Of a DNA stretch of 36,187 bases, positions 20,501-29,200 are shown one piece after another. The position numbers and the translations under genes were made by a program. The stretch's first letter is position 1. Every line of letters starts with the position of its first letter. A model generated the notes under the pieces. That model was not told the origin of the DNA. It was given only the letters and a program-made list of their open reading frames with translations, and ran no database searches. Origin of the DNA: Oscillospiraceae bacterium (lineage in GTDB: Bacteria; Bacillota; Clostridia; Oscillospirales; Ruminococcaceae); contig WRLV01000014.1 in the NCBI GenBank assembly GCA_009777445.1, forward strand, positions 1 to 36,187. Direction: 5' to 3'.

Positions 20501-23091
20501 ATTTCTTTAACTGAAAATCTATCGTGCGAAATCCATCTTAGGTCATAACCGGGCATAACCGGGTCATTCCTCAAAGCAGAGCGATAAAACTCGTCAAAGC
20601 TCATGGTGTCTAATCCCCAGCAATAAATGCCATCGGGTGATGTAGCCCCTGTGGGGTCGGTCCAACCGGTTTTTACTACTAAGCCGGGTGCGCCTTCAAC
20701 CCTTGTGTTTGTGCCGTTGGGGGCGATGAAACGATGCCTGCCCATGCCGACAGCGACAGAGTTGAAGTATGCAAGTAAGTCGTTTTGCGATTCCATGTCG
20801 ATTGCGATAATACCGAATGCCGATTGGGTGTCGGTTGGTTCTGAGCCACCTCTTGAGGTGTCCTCAACACGGTCAGCAATCTTGAAGGTAGCTTCAAGCG
20901 ACCAGTTTTGGCGTTCGGGGTCAATTTCGGTGTAGAAATAAGACCACCCGTTATGCCCATCGGTATATTTTGTAAGTATAGGCGCGGACATATAGATTTT
21001 GCCGGGGAAGCCGCCCTCAGCCGCGCTCTTTGTGGGGTCAATGCTTATGGGAATGTTCATATAATTAGTTTGTCGCGGCATCATACCCGGGTTTGTGCCG
21101 TGATATTGGTGGTCTCTGTGATAGGAAAAACCGCGTTTATCTTCAGAAGTGTTGGTTAATCCTTCTCCCATTGAGCCAACGCCGCCCGGTAAAACAGTTG
21201 CGTTTTCACTTTCATAGAGATAAGTGAAGCCATAAGTACGATAAGCTTGCGCGCCAAGGGTTGAGCCTTCAAAGCCTTTTCCGATAACGCCGTACTGCCA
21301 AATGCGGTCTTTAAAGTCGAGTGCAACTCTTATTCTTGTTCCTTCAACCCTGTCGATGACGGGGTCATGAGAGGGGCCTTCGTTACGGAATGCCAACACT
21401 CTGAAATCATATTCGTTGCCTATGACTATTGGCTGTCCGCCGACTTCAATGCCGCTCATCAAGTCAAGCACAAAGTCGTTTGCCGGGCCATCATATAATG
21501 TTCTAGCATTTGCCCAGTTGGTAGCCGATGCTATTGGTTGTCTCATTTGAAGCTCATATCTTGTCGCTTCAGGAACGGCAAACCATTTTATGATATAGTC
21601 GTTTTGTTTAAATTTATCGCGATAGGTTGTCAAAATTACAGGGTCTTCAAGCTGAACCATCGCGGAGTATCCCGGGTCGTTTATTCCGGGATAAGGGGGA
21701 GACTCAATCGCGAAGCCGTCATTATAGTTGTCAATGCTGACGATGCCGGGGTCAAGCATACCCGCGCCCCTGCCGGTTTCTCTTGAGCCTAACAGCGTGA
21801 GCCTGTATGTCCCCGAACGCGGAATTGGGTGAGACAATATTTTGTTCTCGCCAACTCTCGCTTCCCATGTTTTTTGAATGTCGATTGCCGAAGAGGGGGT
21901 TTCAACAGGAAGCCCTGTGAAGGTGTCCACAAGGGTTAATGAAACCTTGTCAACGCCTGCCCAGTTGATGTTTCCGTTCCAAGCGACTTGAATTTCTTTA
22001 CCGACTAAATTAACAGAAGCCGGGATTATTCTCAAATTAGAAGAAGCATCTGTCAAAACAGGACGTTCGTCAAAGGTGTATTCAAGTCTCATAAAGAAAA
22101 TTCGCCCCGTGTTTGCGTTGGAATATGTATACATCCCACTTCCGGGTAGGTCAAAGTCTATTTTCAGTGGGCGGTTTTCAGCTGAACCTCTGTTCACAAC
22201 GCCCATATTGCTAACCCAACCGGGGAAAAACTGAAACGGAACATATTGTCCGGCACCGACTAACTGCCCGTTAATCGGGTCGGTTCCTCTTCTGACACTA
22301 ATAACTCTGTCATCACCACTTCCGTGAACCCAAACCGAAAGCCGCGCACCTGTCGCGCCGGCAGGCACGTTTACGGTGAAATAACGCCCGTTTTGAGTAG
22401 CGTTAACAACCGGCGCGCCACGCGCATCCATTGCCGCTTTTATGACAACACCGTCAATTTCGCCATACATATCGGGGGTGGGTTCACTCATACCGACATC
22501 TGTTCCCCCTGCTTGACCTGCTTCTATAAGTTGGTTATATGGCAGGTTGTTATAGCGAACATGATAAGAGTTTGTAGGGCTTGAACCAGTCCCTTCGCCC
22601 GGGCATTTCCAGTTAATCAACCCATCGGCAAACGAAATGTCGCCGTATTGGTTAACAGATGCCGGTCTGCCGACTAAGTCGTTAAAATTAGCCTCAATGA
22701 CATGAGCGTTCGGCATGTAAGGAACATATGTACTGCCTTCTAAACGCTTGTCGCCGCCCGGAGCAAAGACATCCGTCAACTGTAAGTCTAACTCCTCCGG
22801 GAGCGTTTCGCTCTCTTCGTTTCTCTCTTTGTTGCTTTCGTCAATGTTTTCATTCTCGTTTGTTTCTTCGTTAATTTCGTCAATGTTTTCGTCTGTTTCT
22901 TCGTTAGTTTCGTCTGTTTCTTCATCAAGCTCTTCGCTGATTATGTCGTCGTTGCCCTCATCACCGATTTCAATATTGTCGCTTAGACCGATTGTGTCGT
23001 CAGCCGACACAGAGCCGAACAACAAACTTGACATCAGAAAGACAGCCGCCATGATGCCACTAAGAAATCTCAGCTTCTTAGATTTTGACAT
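17590..23091 (-). CDS. giant secreted multidomain protein with PL9-like pectate lyase beta-helix
   Basis: An 1833-residue exported protein. A Sec signal peptide occupies residues 1-30 (ends FGSVSA). An acidic Glu/Asn/Thr linker runs to about 97, then beta-rich regions, a fibronectin III-like domain (about 480-590), a large beta-sandwich-like region (about 600-1010), and a right-handed beta-helix (about 1110-1500). The helix carries PL9 text: NADGFAAKLTVG with Lys1285 in the place of the catalytic Lys of PelL-type lyases, and FNADDGWDMFAQ after it. This suggests eliminative cleavage of polygalacturonate outside the cell. A Gly-rich linker (about 1597-1630) leads to an unrecognised 200-residue C-terminal domain ending KNGYLHFTTSEGGTIVVTKG, possibly for surface attachment; no dockerin, SLH or LPXTG motif is seen. 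AAAGGGGGA (23107-23099) precedes the ATG. Confidence 0.8.
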   Translation of the reverse strand: MSKSKKLRFLSGIMAAVFLMSSLLFGSVSADDTIGLSDNIEIGDEGNDDIISEELDEETDETNEETDENIDEINEETNENENIDESNKERNEESETLPEELDLQLTDVFAPGGDKRLEGSTYVPYMPNAHVIEANFNDLVGRPASVNQYGDISFADGLINWKCPGEGTGSSPTNSYHVRYNNLPYNQLIEAGQAGGTDVGMSEPTPDMYGEIDGVVIKAAMDARGAPVVNATQNGRYFTVNVPAGATGARLSVWVHGSGDDRVISVRRGTDPINGQLVGAGQYVPFQFFPGWVSNMGVVNRGSAENRPLKIDFDLPGSGMYTYSNANTGRIFFMRLEYTFDERPVLTDASSNLRIIPASVNLVGKEIQVAWNGNINWAGVDKVSLTLVDTFTGLPVETPSSAIDIQKTWEARVGENKILSHPIPRSGTYRLTLLGSRETGRGAGMLDPGIVSIDNYNDGFAIESPPYPGINDPGYSAMVQLEDPVILTTYRDKFKQNDYIIKWFAVPEATRYELQMRQPIASATNWANARTLYDGPANDFVLDLMSGIEVGGQPIVIGNEYDFRVLAFRNEGPSHDPVIDRVEGTRIRVALDFKDRIWQYGVIGKGFEGSTLGAQAYRTYGFTYLYESENATVLPGGVGSMGEGLTNTSEDKRGFSYHRDHQYHGTNPGMMPRQTNYMNIPISIDPTKSAAEGGFPGKIYMSAPILTKYTDGHNGWSYFYTEIDPERQNWSLEATFKIADRVEDTSRGGSEPTDTQSAFGIIAIDMESQNDLLAYFNSVAVGMGRHRFIAPNGTNTRVEGAPGLVVKTGWTDPTGATSPDGIYCWGLDTMSFDEFYRSALRNDPVMPGYDLRWISHDRFSVKEMGNEGETYVFKLEKDNFGFHGTFISARVMDGMRTYWQYTNPTGENYGGTPFVGNPLRAYGELVRVDANGNYVFDENGQFILDRNGKYVPDYHVRIQDPDRYFVGLFVTRKMAAEITDIKWQEFDPDSQPKPAPGTNPRPTRYQSISLRVDSSSTTGSPTFNAAFVSNVTGTIEISDSNYRRVAGPLPIEGTKRMEIPLNLDQGVNSLYATVKIDRSQEQNLEEGFEIDPDQDEFELRFSITVRSIADPTYAIYVSPGGTVVAAGTRSDPMALREALDYSRPGQQIIMLGGRYVINSRINIARGNNGGTLMSDPGSHVVLDYSNSTNGCLNLRGDDWHFYGFDIFGGNTLNNPGHRGRPFQVSGDNNRMERIRVYDSADTGLQISGDSTESIEEWPHNNLVISSEAWNCADLERNNADGFAAKLTVGYGNMFKYCISSFNADDGWDMFAQSSDGPIGPTIIDSCVAYANGLPKYDYDENGGSFVGAKIGDGNGFKMGGANMAVPHEVRNSIAMYNYAIGFDANTGSGLKVYNSTAFRNEVGMNLTSNYRMLDAPPEQHDMLKFRAYNNLLIESGGRIRQSVDKTHPLIGNEFYLNGIQNSVVSNGGALIRNSDGTVAYGTYDPNLGGPFSDFYIPEVGEIELLDGSDHLWFDLFNSQNPSNPFKAPSIAPNGTIDMHGFLLPTEFTPMSEPIPTLEALPGFTPDMAWSSEGFPKGADFRNLKPDPGSNIIIKPDRTEGGGGGEGGGGPTFDGRRGGGGGAAPGAVATGTGGAAGNTISTRAAVSAVESAVAAAVAQAQEAGRDTANVNVNVRFANVAVVTGETFAAMAAASNESGGRITLTIDSLTADKSRVDVRVIVDVTKANETLNLSGTTTGAVPRQIKERFDKFFSNVALVIQLGQNGSYGQEATVAARAPGITNGERLNFYSYDRATNKFRPLRVSQYRVDKNGYLHFTTSEGGTIVVTKGAIKKS

Positions 23092-23150
23092 AAAAATTTC
23101 CCCCTTTATAAAATTTGTTTTTTGACGTATATTACTTATCGCATATATTA

Positions 23151-23179
23151 ATAATAACAGAATTATGAAAATTTGTCAA
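23151..23179 (-). promoter_or_regulatory. promoter of the giant secreted-protein gene
   Basis: On the minus strand TTGACA (23179-23174), 17-base spacer, TATTAT (23156-23151). It is divergent from the + strand promoter at 23264-23292, in an AT-rich intergenic stretch. Confidence 0.65.
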
Positions 23180-23263
23180 TAGTTTGAATTGTGAAAAATA
23201 ATTAAAATTAACCAAAAAACAACCCACTTATTTGTGGAAAAACACCTATAGTGAATTTCTTTC

Positions 23264-23292
23264 TTGACTTAAGCGCGTAAATATTCTATAAT
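23264..23292 (+). promoter_or_regulatory. promoter of the 444-residue lipoprotein gene
   Basis: TTGACT (23264-23269), 17-base spacer, perfect TATAAT (23287-23292). Confidence 0.75.
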
Positions 23293-23328
23293 TATAATAA
23301 TTATGATTAACGAAAGGACGTTTTTAAA

Positions 23329-24663
23329 ATGAAAGTATTAAATCTTATAATCGCGTTTGTTTTGATGTTTGTTGTAATGGGGGCGTTCGTTGCTTGTGAA
23401 CCAACCGGCGAGCCTGACAGCTCTGATAACCCCGAAGAAGTCACTCCCGATAATTTTATCACCGCCGAAAACTTCAGGGACTCACTTGCAGGTGAGGACT
23501 ATGAATTTCACCCCCACGCGATTGTTGAAAATGATTATCCCGAAATAATTTTTGACGGCGCGAACATTGTGATGAACACCGCACGCGAGTTTAAAGAGTT
23601 CGGTATTGAGCTTGGAGTTCATGACGAACAAATGCTCATAGAATATAAACGCCAAAGTTTCAACACTTATGAGCAAATTTTAAGACTGCTGTTTGACTCA
23701 AGCCACGGGGTTGGATTTAGCCTTGTAATCACCGATGACATAGAGTCTGAGATTATGCGTGACATTTCACAATCATATCCCGATGTCGTAATTAACACAG
23801 AGCAAATGCTTGAAGACAACGGCGCACTTTTTGACGACGACGGGAGTTTAAGCGCGCAAATGCTAACCGACATTGAGCTTTTAAGCGCGACGGCTCTTAT
23901 AATTTCACAGGCTGTCGAAACCGCGGATTTAGTGCAGTTAAATGAGCGGTTTAATAAAGAAATATGGCGTTTAATCGATGTGTCACAACACGCTGAAGAC
24001 AATCCCGAACGGGCCAATCTTGCATTATCCCATGAAATAGCTGTCAACATAATCGAAAACAATGCCGCGAAATTTATTATTCGCAACCCATTCCCCACAC
24101 TAATAGAGCTTTATAATCCTCAAGAAGGTTTTGTGGGAATAGGTAGCGCGCTTTGGCAAATAGCAACAATAAATCTGTCGCTTGATGTTGGCTATCTTCC
24201 CGTGGAGGGAGCAACGCTAAGGGGTGTTCGCCCTGTGGAGGGGTTTGAGTTTTTTGCTATGTGCCACCCTGTTACGGGTGACTATGCCATAATTGCGGCA
24301 AACAACTCGCCTGCCACACGAAACCTCACGTTTACCATGAGAAATTTCGCGAAAGAAGATGCGGTTGTGTTCGTTTGGCTCACAGCAGGAAAAGAATATG
24401 ACGACCAGGAATATTACGATGCCTATTTTAATAACACCGAGACATTCCACCCTGTGGAGTTTGGGTTAGACAGATATGAAGATGAATTTTACGCATATGA
24501 AGAAGACGATGATGATGACACGCTGCCTGTCCCCTATTCATTCTCTTACACGTTCAGACCGCGTTCGTTGACAGCGTTCACCACTAAAAGGCTCACCGAA
24601 TGGACAATGTTTAGCGACTATACAGTCTGGGATGTTTACAGTGAAATGACAGAGAGTTGGTGA
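23329..24663 (+). CDS. probable lipoprotein of unknown function
   Basis: 444 residues. The N-terminus is hydrophobic with a Cys at residue 23 in GAFVACEPTGEP; the lipobox (FVAC) is off-consensus at -3, so lipid attachment is likely but not certain. An acidic Pro/Asp/Glu linker follows. The middle (about 60-250) is largely helical and unrecognised. The last 150 residues look like the C-terminal beta-sandwich of some glycoside hydrolases: AIIAANNSPATRNLTFTM and, near the end, YSFSYTFRPRSLTAFTTK. No catalytic TIM barrel precedes it, so it is not called a hydrolase. An Asp/Glu run (YEEDDDDDTL) interrupts this domain. AAAGGA lies before ATG 23329. It is divergently transcribed from the secreted lyase-like gene, which may hint at a shared role at the cell surface. 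Confidence 0.65.
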   Translation: MKVLNLIIAFVLMFVVMGAFVACEPTGEPDSSDNPEEVTPDNFITAENFRDSLAGEDYEFHPHAIVENDYPEIIFDGANIVMNTAREFKEFGIELGVHDEQMLIEYKRQSFNTYEQILRLLFDSSHGVGFSLVITDDIESEIMRDISQSYPDVVINTEQMLEDNGALFDDDGSLSAQMLTDIELLSATALIISQAVETADLVQLNERFNKEIWRLIDVSQHAEDNPERANLALSHEIAVNIIENNAAKFIIRNPFPTLIELYNPQEGFVGIGSALWQIATINLSLDVGYLPVEGATLRGVRPVEGFEFFAMCHPVTGDYAIIAANNSPATRNLTFTMRNFAKEDAVVFVWLTAGKEYDDQEYYDAYFNNTETFHPVEFGLDRYEDEFYAYEEDDDDDTLPVPYSFSYTFRPRSLTAFTTKRLTEWTMFSDYTVWDVYSEMTESW

Positions 24664-24690
24664 TTGTCGCTGAATTGTCTAAAATTTTTC

Positions 24691-24719
24691 TTGCATTTTT
24701 AAAAGAAATATGTTATCAT
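24691..24719 (+). promoter_or_regulatory. aminotransferase promoter
   Basis: TTGCAT (24691-24696), 17-base spacer, TATCAT (24714-24719) with TGT before it (extended -10). Confidence 0.65.
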
Positions 24720-24750
24720 AGGTTAGTAATAATAAAGAAGGGGTGGATTT

Positions 24751-26022
24751 ATGTACAATTATTCAAAAGAGAAGTTGAACGAGTTAAAGTCAGAACTTGA
24801 AAAAAAACATGAAGAGTATAAGGCAAGGGGGTTGGCTCTTGACATGTCGAGAGGAAAACCGGGGCCCGACCAGTTAGATTTAACAAACGAGATGTTAATT
24901 CACTGTCTTGACGGCGACCATTTGTCCGAGGACGGATTTGACTGTCGCAATTACGGGATTCTTGATGGTATTCCCGAAGCTAAGCGGCTGTTTTTGAAAA
25001 TGTTGGGCGTTGAGATGAGCGAGATTATAATCGGCGGAAACTCCAGCCTTAAATTGATGTACGATGCGGTTGTTCGCGCGATGATTCAAGGTGTTTACGG
25101 AGGAAAACGCCCCTGGTTAACAGGTGGTGCAATCAAATTTTTATGCCCGTCACCGGGATATGACCGCCATTTCGCCATCTGTGAAAAACTCGGAATCGAA
25201 ATGATTATAGTTGACATGAAAGCCGATGGTCCCGATATGGATGCGGTTGAAAAATTAGTGAGCGAAGACGAAGCTATTAAGGGCATTTGGTGCGTCCCTC
25301 TCTATTCAAATCCCGATGGCATTACCTATTCAAACGATGTAGTCAAGCGATTCGCCAACTTAAACCCCAAAGCTGATGATTTCAGAATTTTTTGGGATAA
25401 TGCCTATCTTGTGCATTATATATACGAAGAGGTTGACTCACTTCTTAACATATTAGACGAGTGTAAAAAAGCGGGCAAAGAAGACATGGTTTATATCTTC
25501 TCGTCTACCTCAAAAATTTCGTTCCCGGGTGGCGGATTAGGCATTATGGCAGGTAGTGCTAATAACATGAAACTCACAAGAGAGCAAATGGCAATTGAAA
25601 CAATAGGTCACGACAAGCTCAATCAGTTAAGACATGCCAAATTCTTTAAGGATTATGACGGCATTATGGAACATATGGCTAAACATCGCGACATTCTTCG
25701 TCCTAAATTCAAAATGGTGTTAGATACCCTTGATTCAGAGTTGTCGGGGTTGGGAATTGGCAGTTGGAATAAGCCGTCGGGCGGCTATTTTGTGTCATAT
25801 AACGGTATTCCCAATACCGCTAAACGCATGGTGGCTCTCTTGAAAGATGCCGGGGTTGTAATGACTCCCGCAGGGGCGACATTCCCTTACGGAAAAGACC
25901 CGTTAGACCGCAATGTGCGTATTGCCCCGACTTTTCCGTCTGTTGAAGAATTGAAAAGTGCTATGGAAATATTCTGCAACAGCGCGAAACTCGCCGCAGC
26001 TGAATCATTGTTAGCACAATAA
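24751..26022 (+). CDS. PLP-dependent aminotransferase, aspartate aminotransferase type Ic-like
   Basis: A 423-residue class I aminotransferase of the family with the start motif LDMSRGKPGPDQLDL (residues 30-44), typical of the Asp_aminotransf (PF12897) group that includes corynebacterial aspartate transaminase. The PLP-binding Lys is Lys255 in SSTSKISFPGGG. Other expected pieces are GGNSSLKLMYD near residue 95, CPSPGYDRHFAICE (about 132-145), the Asn-Pro-Asp stretch YSNPDGITYS (about 186-195) and IFWDNAY near 212. The likely reaction is aspartate plus 2-oxoglutarate to oxaloacetate plus glutamate; specificity is inferred from family only. AAGGGG precedes ATG 24751. It is a single-gene unit with its own promoter and is followed by a 13-bp hairpin. 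Confidence 0.88.
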   Translation: MYNYSKEKLNELKSELEKKHEEYKARGLALDMSRGKPGPDQLDLTNEMLIHCLDGDHLSEDGFDCRNYGILDGIPEAKRLFLKMLGVEMSEIIIGGNSSLKLMYDAVVRAMIQGVYGGKRPWLTGGAIKFLCPSPGYDRHFAICEKLGIEMIIVDMKADGPDMDAVEKLVSEDEAIKGIWCVPLYSNPDGITYSNDVVKRFANLNPKADDFRIFWDNAYLVHYIYEEVDSLLNILDECKKAGKEDMVYIFSSTSKISFPGGGLGIMAGSANNMKLTREQMAIETIGHDKLNQLRHAKFFKDYDGIMEHMAKHRDILRPKFKMVLDTLDSELSGLGIGSWNKPSGGYFVSYNGIPNTAKRMVALLKDAGVVMTPAGATFPYGKDPLDRNVRIAPTFPSVEELKSAMEIFCNSAKLAAAESLLAQ

Positions 26023-26040
26023 ACCGATTAATGAATATAA

Positions 26041-26074
26041 TATAGCAGTTACGATTAAAACCGTAACTGCTATA
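26041..26074 (+). terminator. 13-bp hairpin between aminotransferase gene and tRNA-Arg
   Basis: A perfect 13-bp stem TATAGCAGTTACG (26041-26053) / CGTAACTGCTATA (26062-26074) with an 8-base loop. There is no T-tract; the tRNA begins 3 bases later. It may end the aminotransferase transcript or take part in tRNA 5' processing. TATAAT at 26036-26041 could be a tRNA -10, but no good -35 is seen. Confidence 0.55.
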
Positions 26075-26077
26075 GAA

Positions 26078-26150
26078 CTGCCTGTAGCACAATGGATAAT
26101 GCGTCAGACTCCGACTCTGAAGATTTCCGGTTCGAGTCCGGACAGGCAGG
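26078..26150 (+). tRNA. tRNA-Arg, anticodon CCG
   Basis: A complete 73-base cloverleaf: acceptor CTGCCTG / CAGGCAG, a D arm GCA/TGC, anticodon stem TCAGA/TCTGA with loop CTCCGAC giving anticodon CCG (reads CGG), T stem TCCGG/CCGGA with loop TTCGAGT, and discriminator G. CCA is not encoded. A heptamer array begins 6 bases downstream. No integrase or repeated 3' end that would mark an attachment site is present. Confidence 0.95.
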
Positions 26151-26156
26151 TGATGA

Positions 26157-26226
26157 CAATTGACAATGTACAATTGACAATTGAAAATTGAAAATTGACA
26201 GTTAACAATGTACAATTGACAATTAA
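26157..26226 (+). repeat. ten-unit heptamer array (copy 6)
   Basis: Ten consecutive 7-base units, mostly CAATTGA with variants CAATGTA, AAATTGA and CAGTTAA. This is the longest pure array here, with no hairpin module. It lies between tRNA-Arg and the hybrid kinase and ends 2-3 bases before that gene's Shine-Dalgarno. Confidence 0.92.
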
Positions 26227-26245
26227 CTAAAGGAGAGCTTGATTT

Positions 26246-29200
26246 ATGTTTGGAGCCAAAAAGTATAAAGTTCCTAAGGCACTCACCCCGACAATCCTTA
26301 AAATGAAATTAAAAGAGCAACAACGACTTTTAAGCGAATTTAAGGCGATTGAATATGATATAACTAACTATAAATTAGCGAGTGAAGCTATGAAAATCGC
26401 GCTTTGGCGAATGGACGTGGTTGTTGATGACCCGGTTAATTTAGATAATCGGTTTGTTTGGTCGCCTGAATTTCGCGCTATGCTCGGCTTTTCGGATAAG
26501 AATGACTTTCCTGATGTGCTTCGCAGTTGGTTTGAGTGTCTGCACCCCGATGACAAAGAGGTGTCGCTTAAGGCTTTCGCCTCTCACATAAACGACCGCA
26601 CGGGAAATACGCCGTATAATATTGAATATCGCCTGAGAAATAAAAACGGCGAATATCGCCATTATGACGGTTTTGGAACGACTTTGCGCGACAGCGAAGG
26701 CATACCGATTAGGGTGTCGGGGGCGATAAGAGACGTTACCGAAAAAAAGCAAGCGCAAATAGCACTTGAACACCGTGAGAAATTGTTGCTGGCGTTAAAC
26801 GAGGCCGCCGTTGCTTTTCTTTCTCAAAGTAAAAAAAGCTTTACCGACACAATGATGGGCAGTGTCTCTCCGATTGCCGATGTCACGGGGCTTCACCGCT
26901 TGTCTATATGGCGTAATATCGAAAAACCAAGCGGCTTATACGCACGCCAACTCTACAGGTGGGACAGAGAATCCGGTGGAACCACCACCCCACAACCACT
27001 GCTTCAGGGAGACGTTCCCTTTTCAAAACTCGCACCGCGTTGGCCCGAAATATTTAAGAACGGCGATTCTATAAACAGCCCGACAAAACTACTTCAAGAA
27101 GCTGAGATGTTAAAGTCTTTCGGCGTTGTTTCAGCTTATATAACACCATTATTTATCAACGGGTTTCTTTGGGGGTTCGGGCTTTTTGAAGACCGCAAGA
27201 ACGAACGATTTTTCGATGAAAACGTTTCAGAAATATTGCGTTCGGCGGGCTATTTGTTCGCTAACGCCATTATCCGCGATGAAATGGAGAGAGAAGTCGC
27301 CAAAGCTAACGCACGCTCAAAAATCCTTCTTGACAAAACCCCGTTGTGCTGCCAATTGTGGGACAACAATTTCAAAAAAATAGACTGCAACGAAGCGGCA
27401 GTAAAGCTGTTCGGGTTTAAAGACAAACAAGATTATTTAGACAGATACCACGAGCTTTATACTAAAACTCAGCCCGATGGTCAAAAAACCGAAGAAAAAG
27501 CAATTAAAAGCGTAAAAAAAGCCCTTGATGAGGGCATTCATGTGCTTGATTGGACATATAAAATGCTTGACGGTTCACTCATGCCCACTGAAATTACGCT
27601 GATTAGGGTTGAGTATGAAGATGGTTTCGGCGTGGCAGGTTACACTCGCGATTTGCGCGAACACGAGAAAATGATGAAAGAAATCAATCATCGTGACCGC
27701 CTTCTGCGCGCGGTAAACAGCGTCTCAAACGTGTTGCTGACAGCCGAAAACAACGCGCCGTTTAAAGACGTGTTGCTTGAAGCAATGGGAATAATCGGGC
27801 AAGGCGTAAATGCCGACTGCGTTGAAATCTGGCAAAACACCTTCAAAGGAGGAGAGCTTCACGCTATCATGCGCAGCTATTGGGTGCGTGAAAGAGATAA
27901 TCGTCTTATTACCGACATTACCGTAAAAAAATTCGCCTATAACTCAACACCCGGCTGGGAGGAGAGAATGTCGCGCGGTGAGTGCATAAACGGCCCTGTT
28001 GAACATCTTGCTGACCGAGACCGCGACTTTCTAAGCAAATTCGAGATTAAATCAGCACTAATCATTCCAATTTTCATAGAAAATAATTTTTGGGGAATGT
28101 GTTGCATTGATGATTATACAAAGCAGCGTGTTTTTTCCGAAGAAGAGGTAAACATTCTGCGCTCATGCGGCCTGCTTTTTGCTAACGCCCTGCTCCGCAA
28201 CGAAATGGTAGGGGAGATTGAACAGCAGTCACTCAAACTCTCAATTCAAAAAAACACACTCCAAACTATGATTAATTCAATGCCAGACTTTGTGTTCGGC
28301 AAAAATTTAAAATCAGAATACACATTGCTCAATCTTTCTGCCGCTAAATATCTAAACGTCAACGTATATGACGTTATAGGTAAAGATGATATAGACGGGT
28401 TGCATTTTCCCCCTGAAATTGCAAAAACAATGATTGCGCAAGACAAAACCATTTTTGACAGCAACGATAAGTTTGTAGATGAGCATTGGATACCCGCCTA
28501 TGACGGCTCTTTGAGATATTTTGAAACAACCAAAGCCCCGATTATACAAGACGGTGTAACAATCGGGCTTGTGGGTGTTTCGCGCGATATAACCGAAAAA
28601 ACAAAGATGAAAGAAGATTTGCAAAAAGCACTTGAAACGGCAACCACCGCCGCTAAGGCGAAGGGGGACTTTTTGTCTGCCATGAGCCATGAAATGAGAA
28701 CGCCCATGAACGCAATAATAGGCATGACGGCAATAGGAAAAAGGGCAACTTCTACAGCAGAAAAAAATGACGCGCTCAAGAAAATAAGCGATGCATCTTC
28801 TCACCTTCTCGGGGTAATCAATGATGTTCTTGATATGGCTAAAATTGAGGCAAATAAATTAGAGTTGTCTTCAATCGAGTTCAGTTTTGAAAGAATTCTT
28901 AATAAAGTGATTACAATAGCTAATTTCCGCATAGACGAAAAACGGCAGCACTTCTCTGTCGATATAGACAAACACATTCCCTCATTTCTTTTTGGAGATG
29001 ACCAGCGTTTGGCTCAAGTCATCACAAACATTTTGTCAAACGCGGTAAAGTTCACACCCGAAGGCGGCGAAATCAGTCTCAAGGCTGTTTTGGAAGATGA
29101 AACCGATTCGATTTGCACGTTGAGGATTGAAATTGCCGACAATGGAATAGGAATCGCTCCCGCGCAACAAAAGAAGCTTTTTGATATGTTTGAGCAAGCC

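Noticed and set aside
26078-26150. tRNA-Arg as an integration site
   Set aside because: No integrase and no repeat of the tRNA 3' end is seen downstream in the window.
26157-26226. Ten-unit tandem array as a CRISPR
   Set aside because: Units are 7 bases with no spacers and no cas genes nearby.
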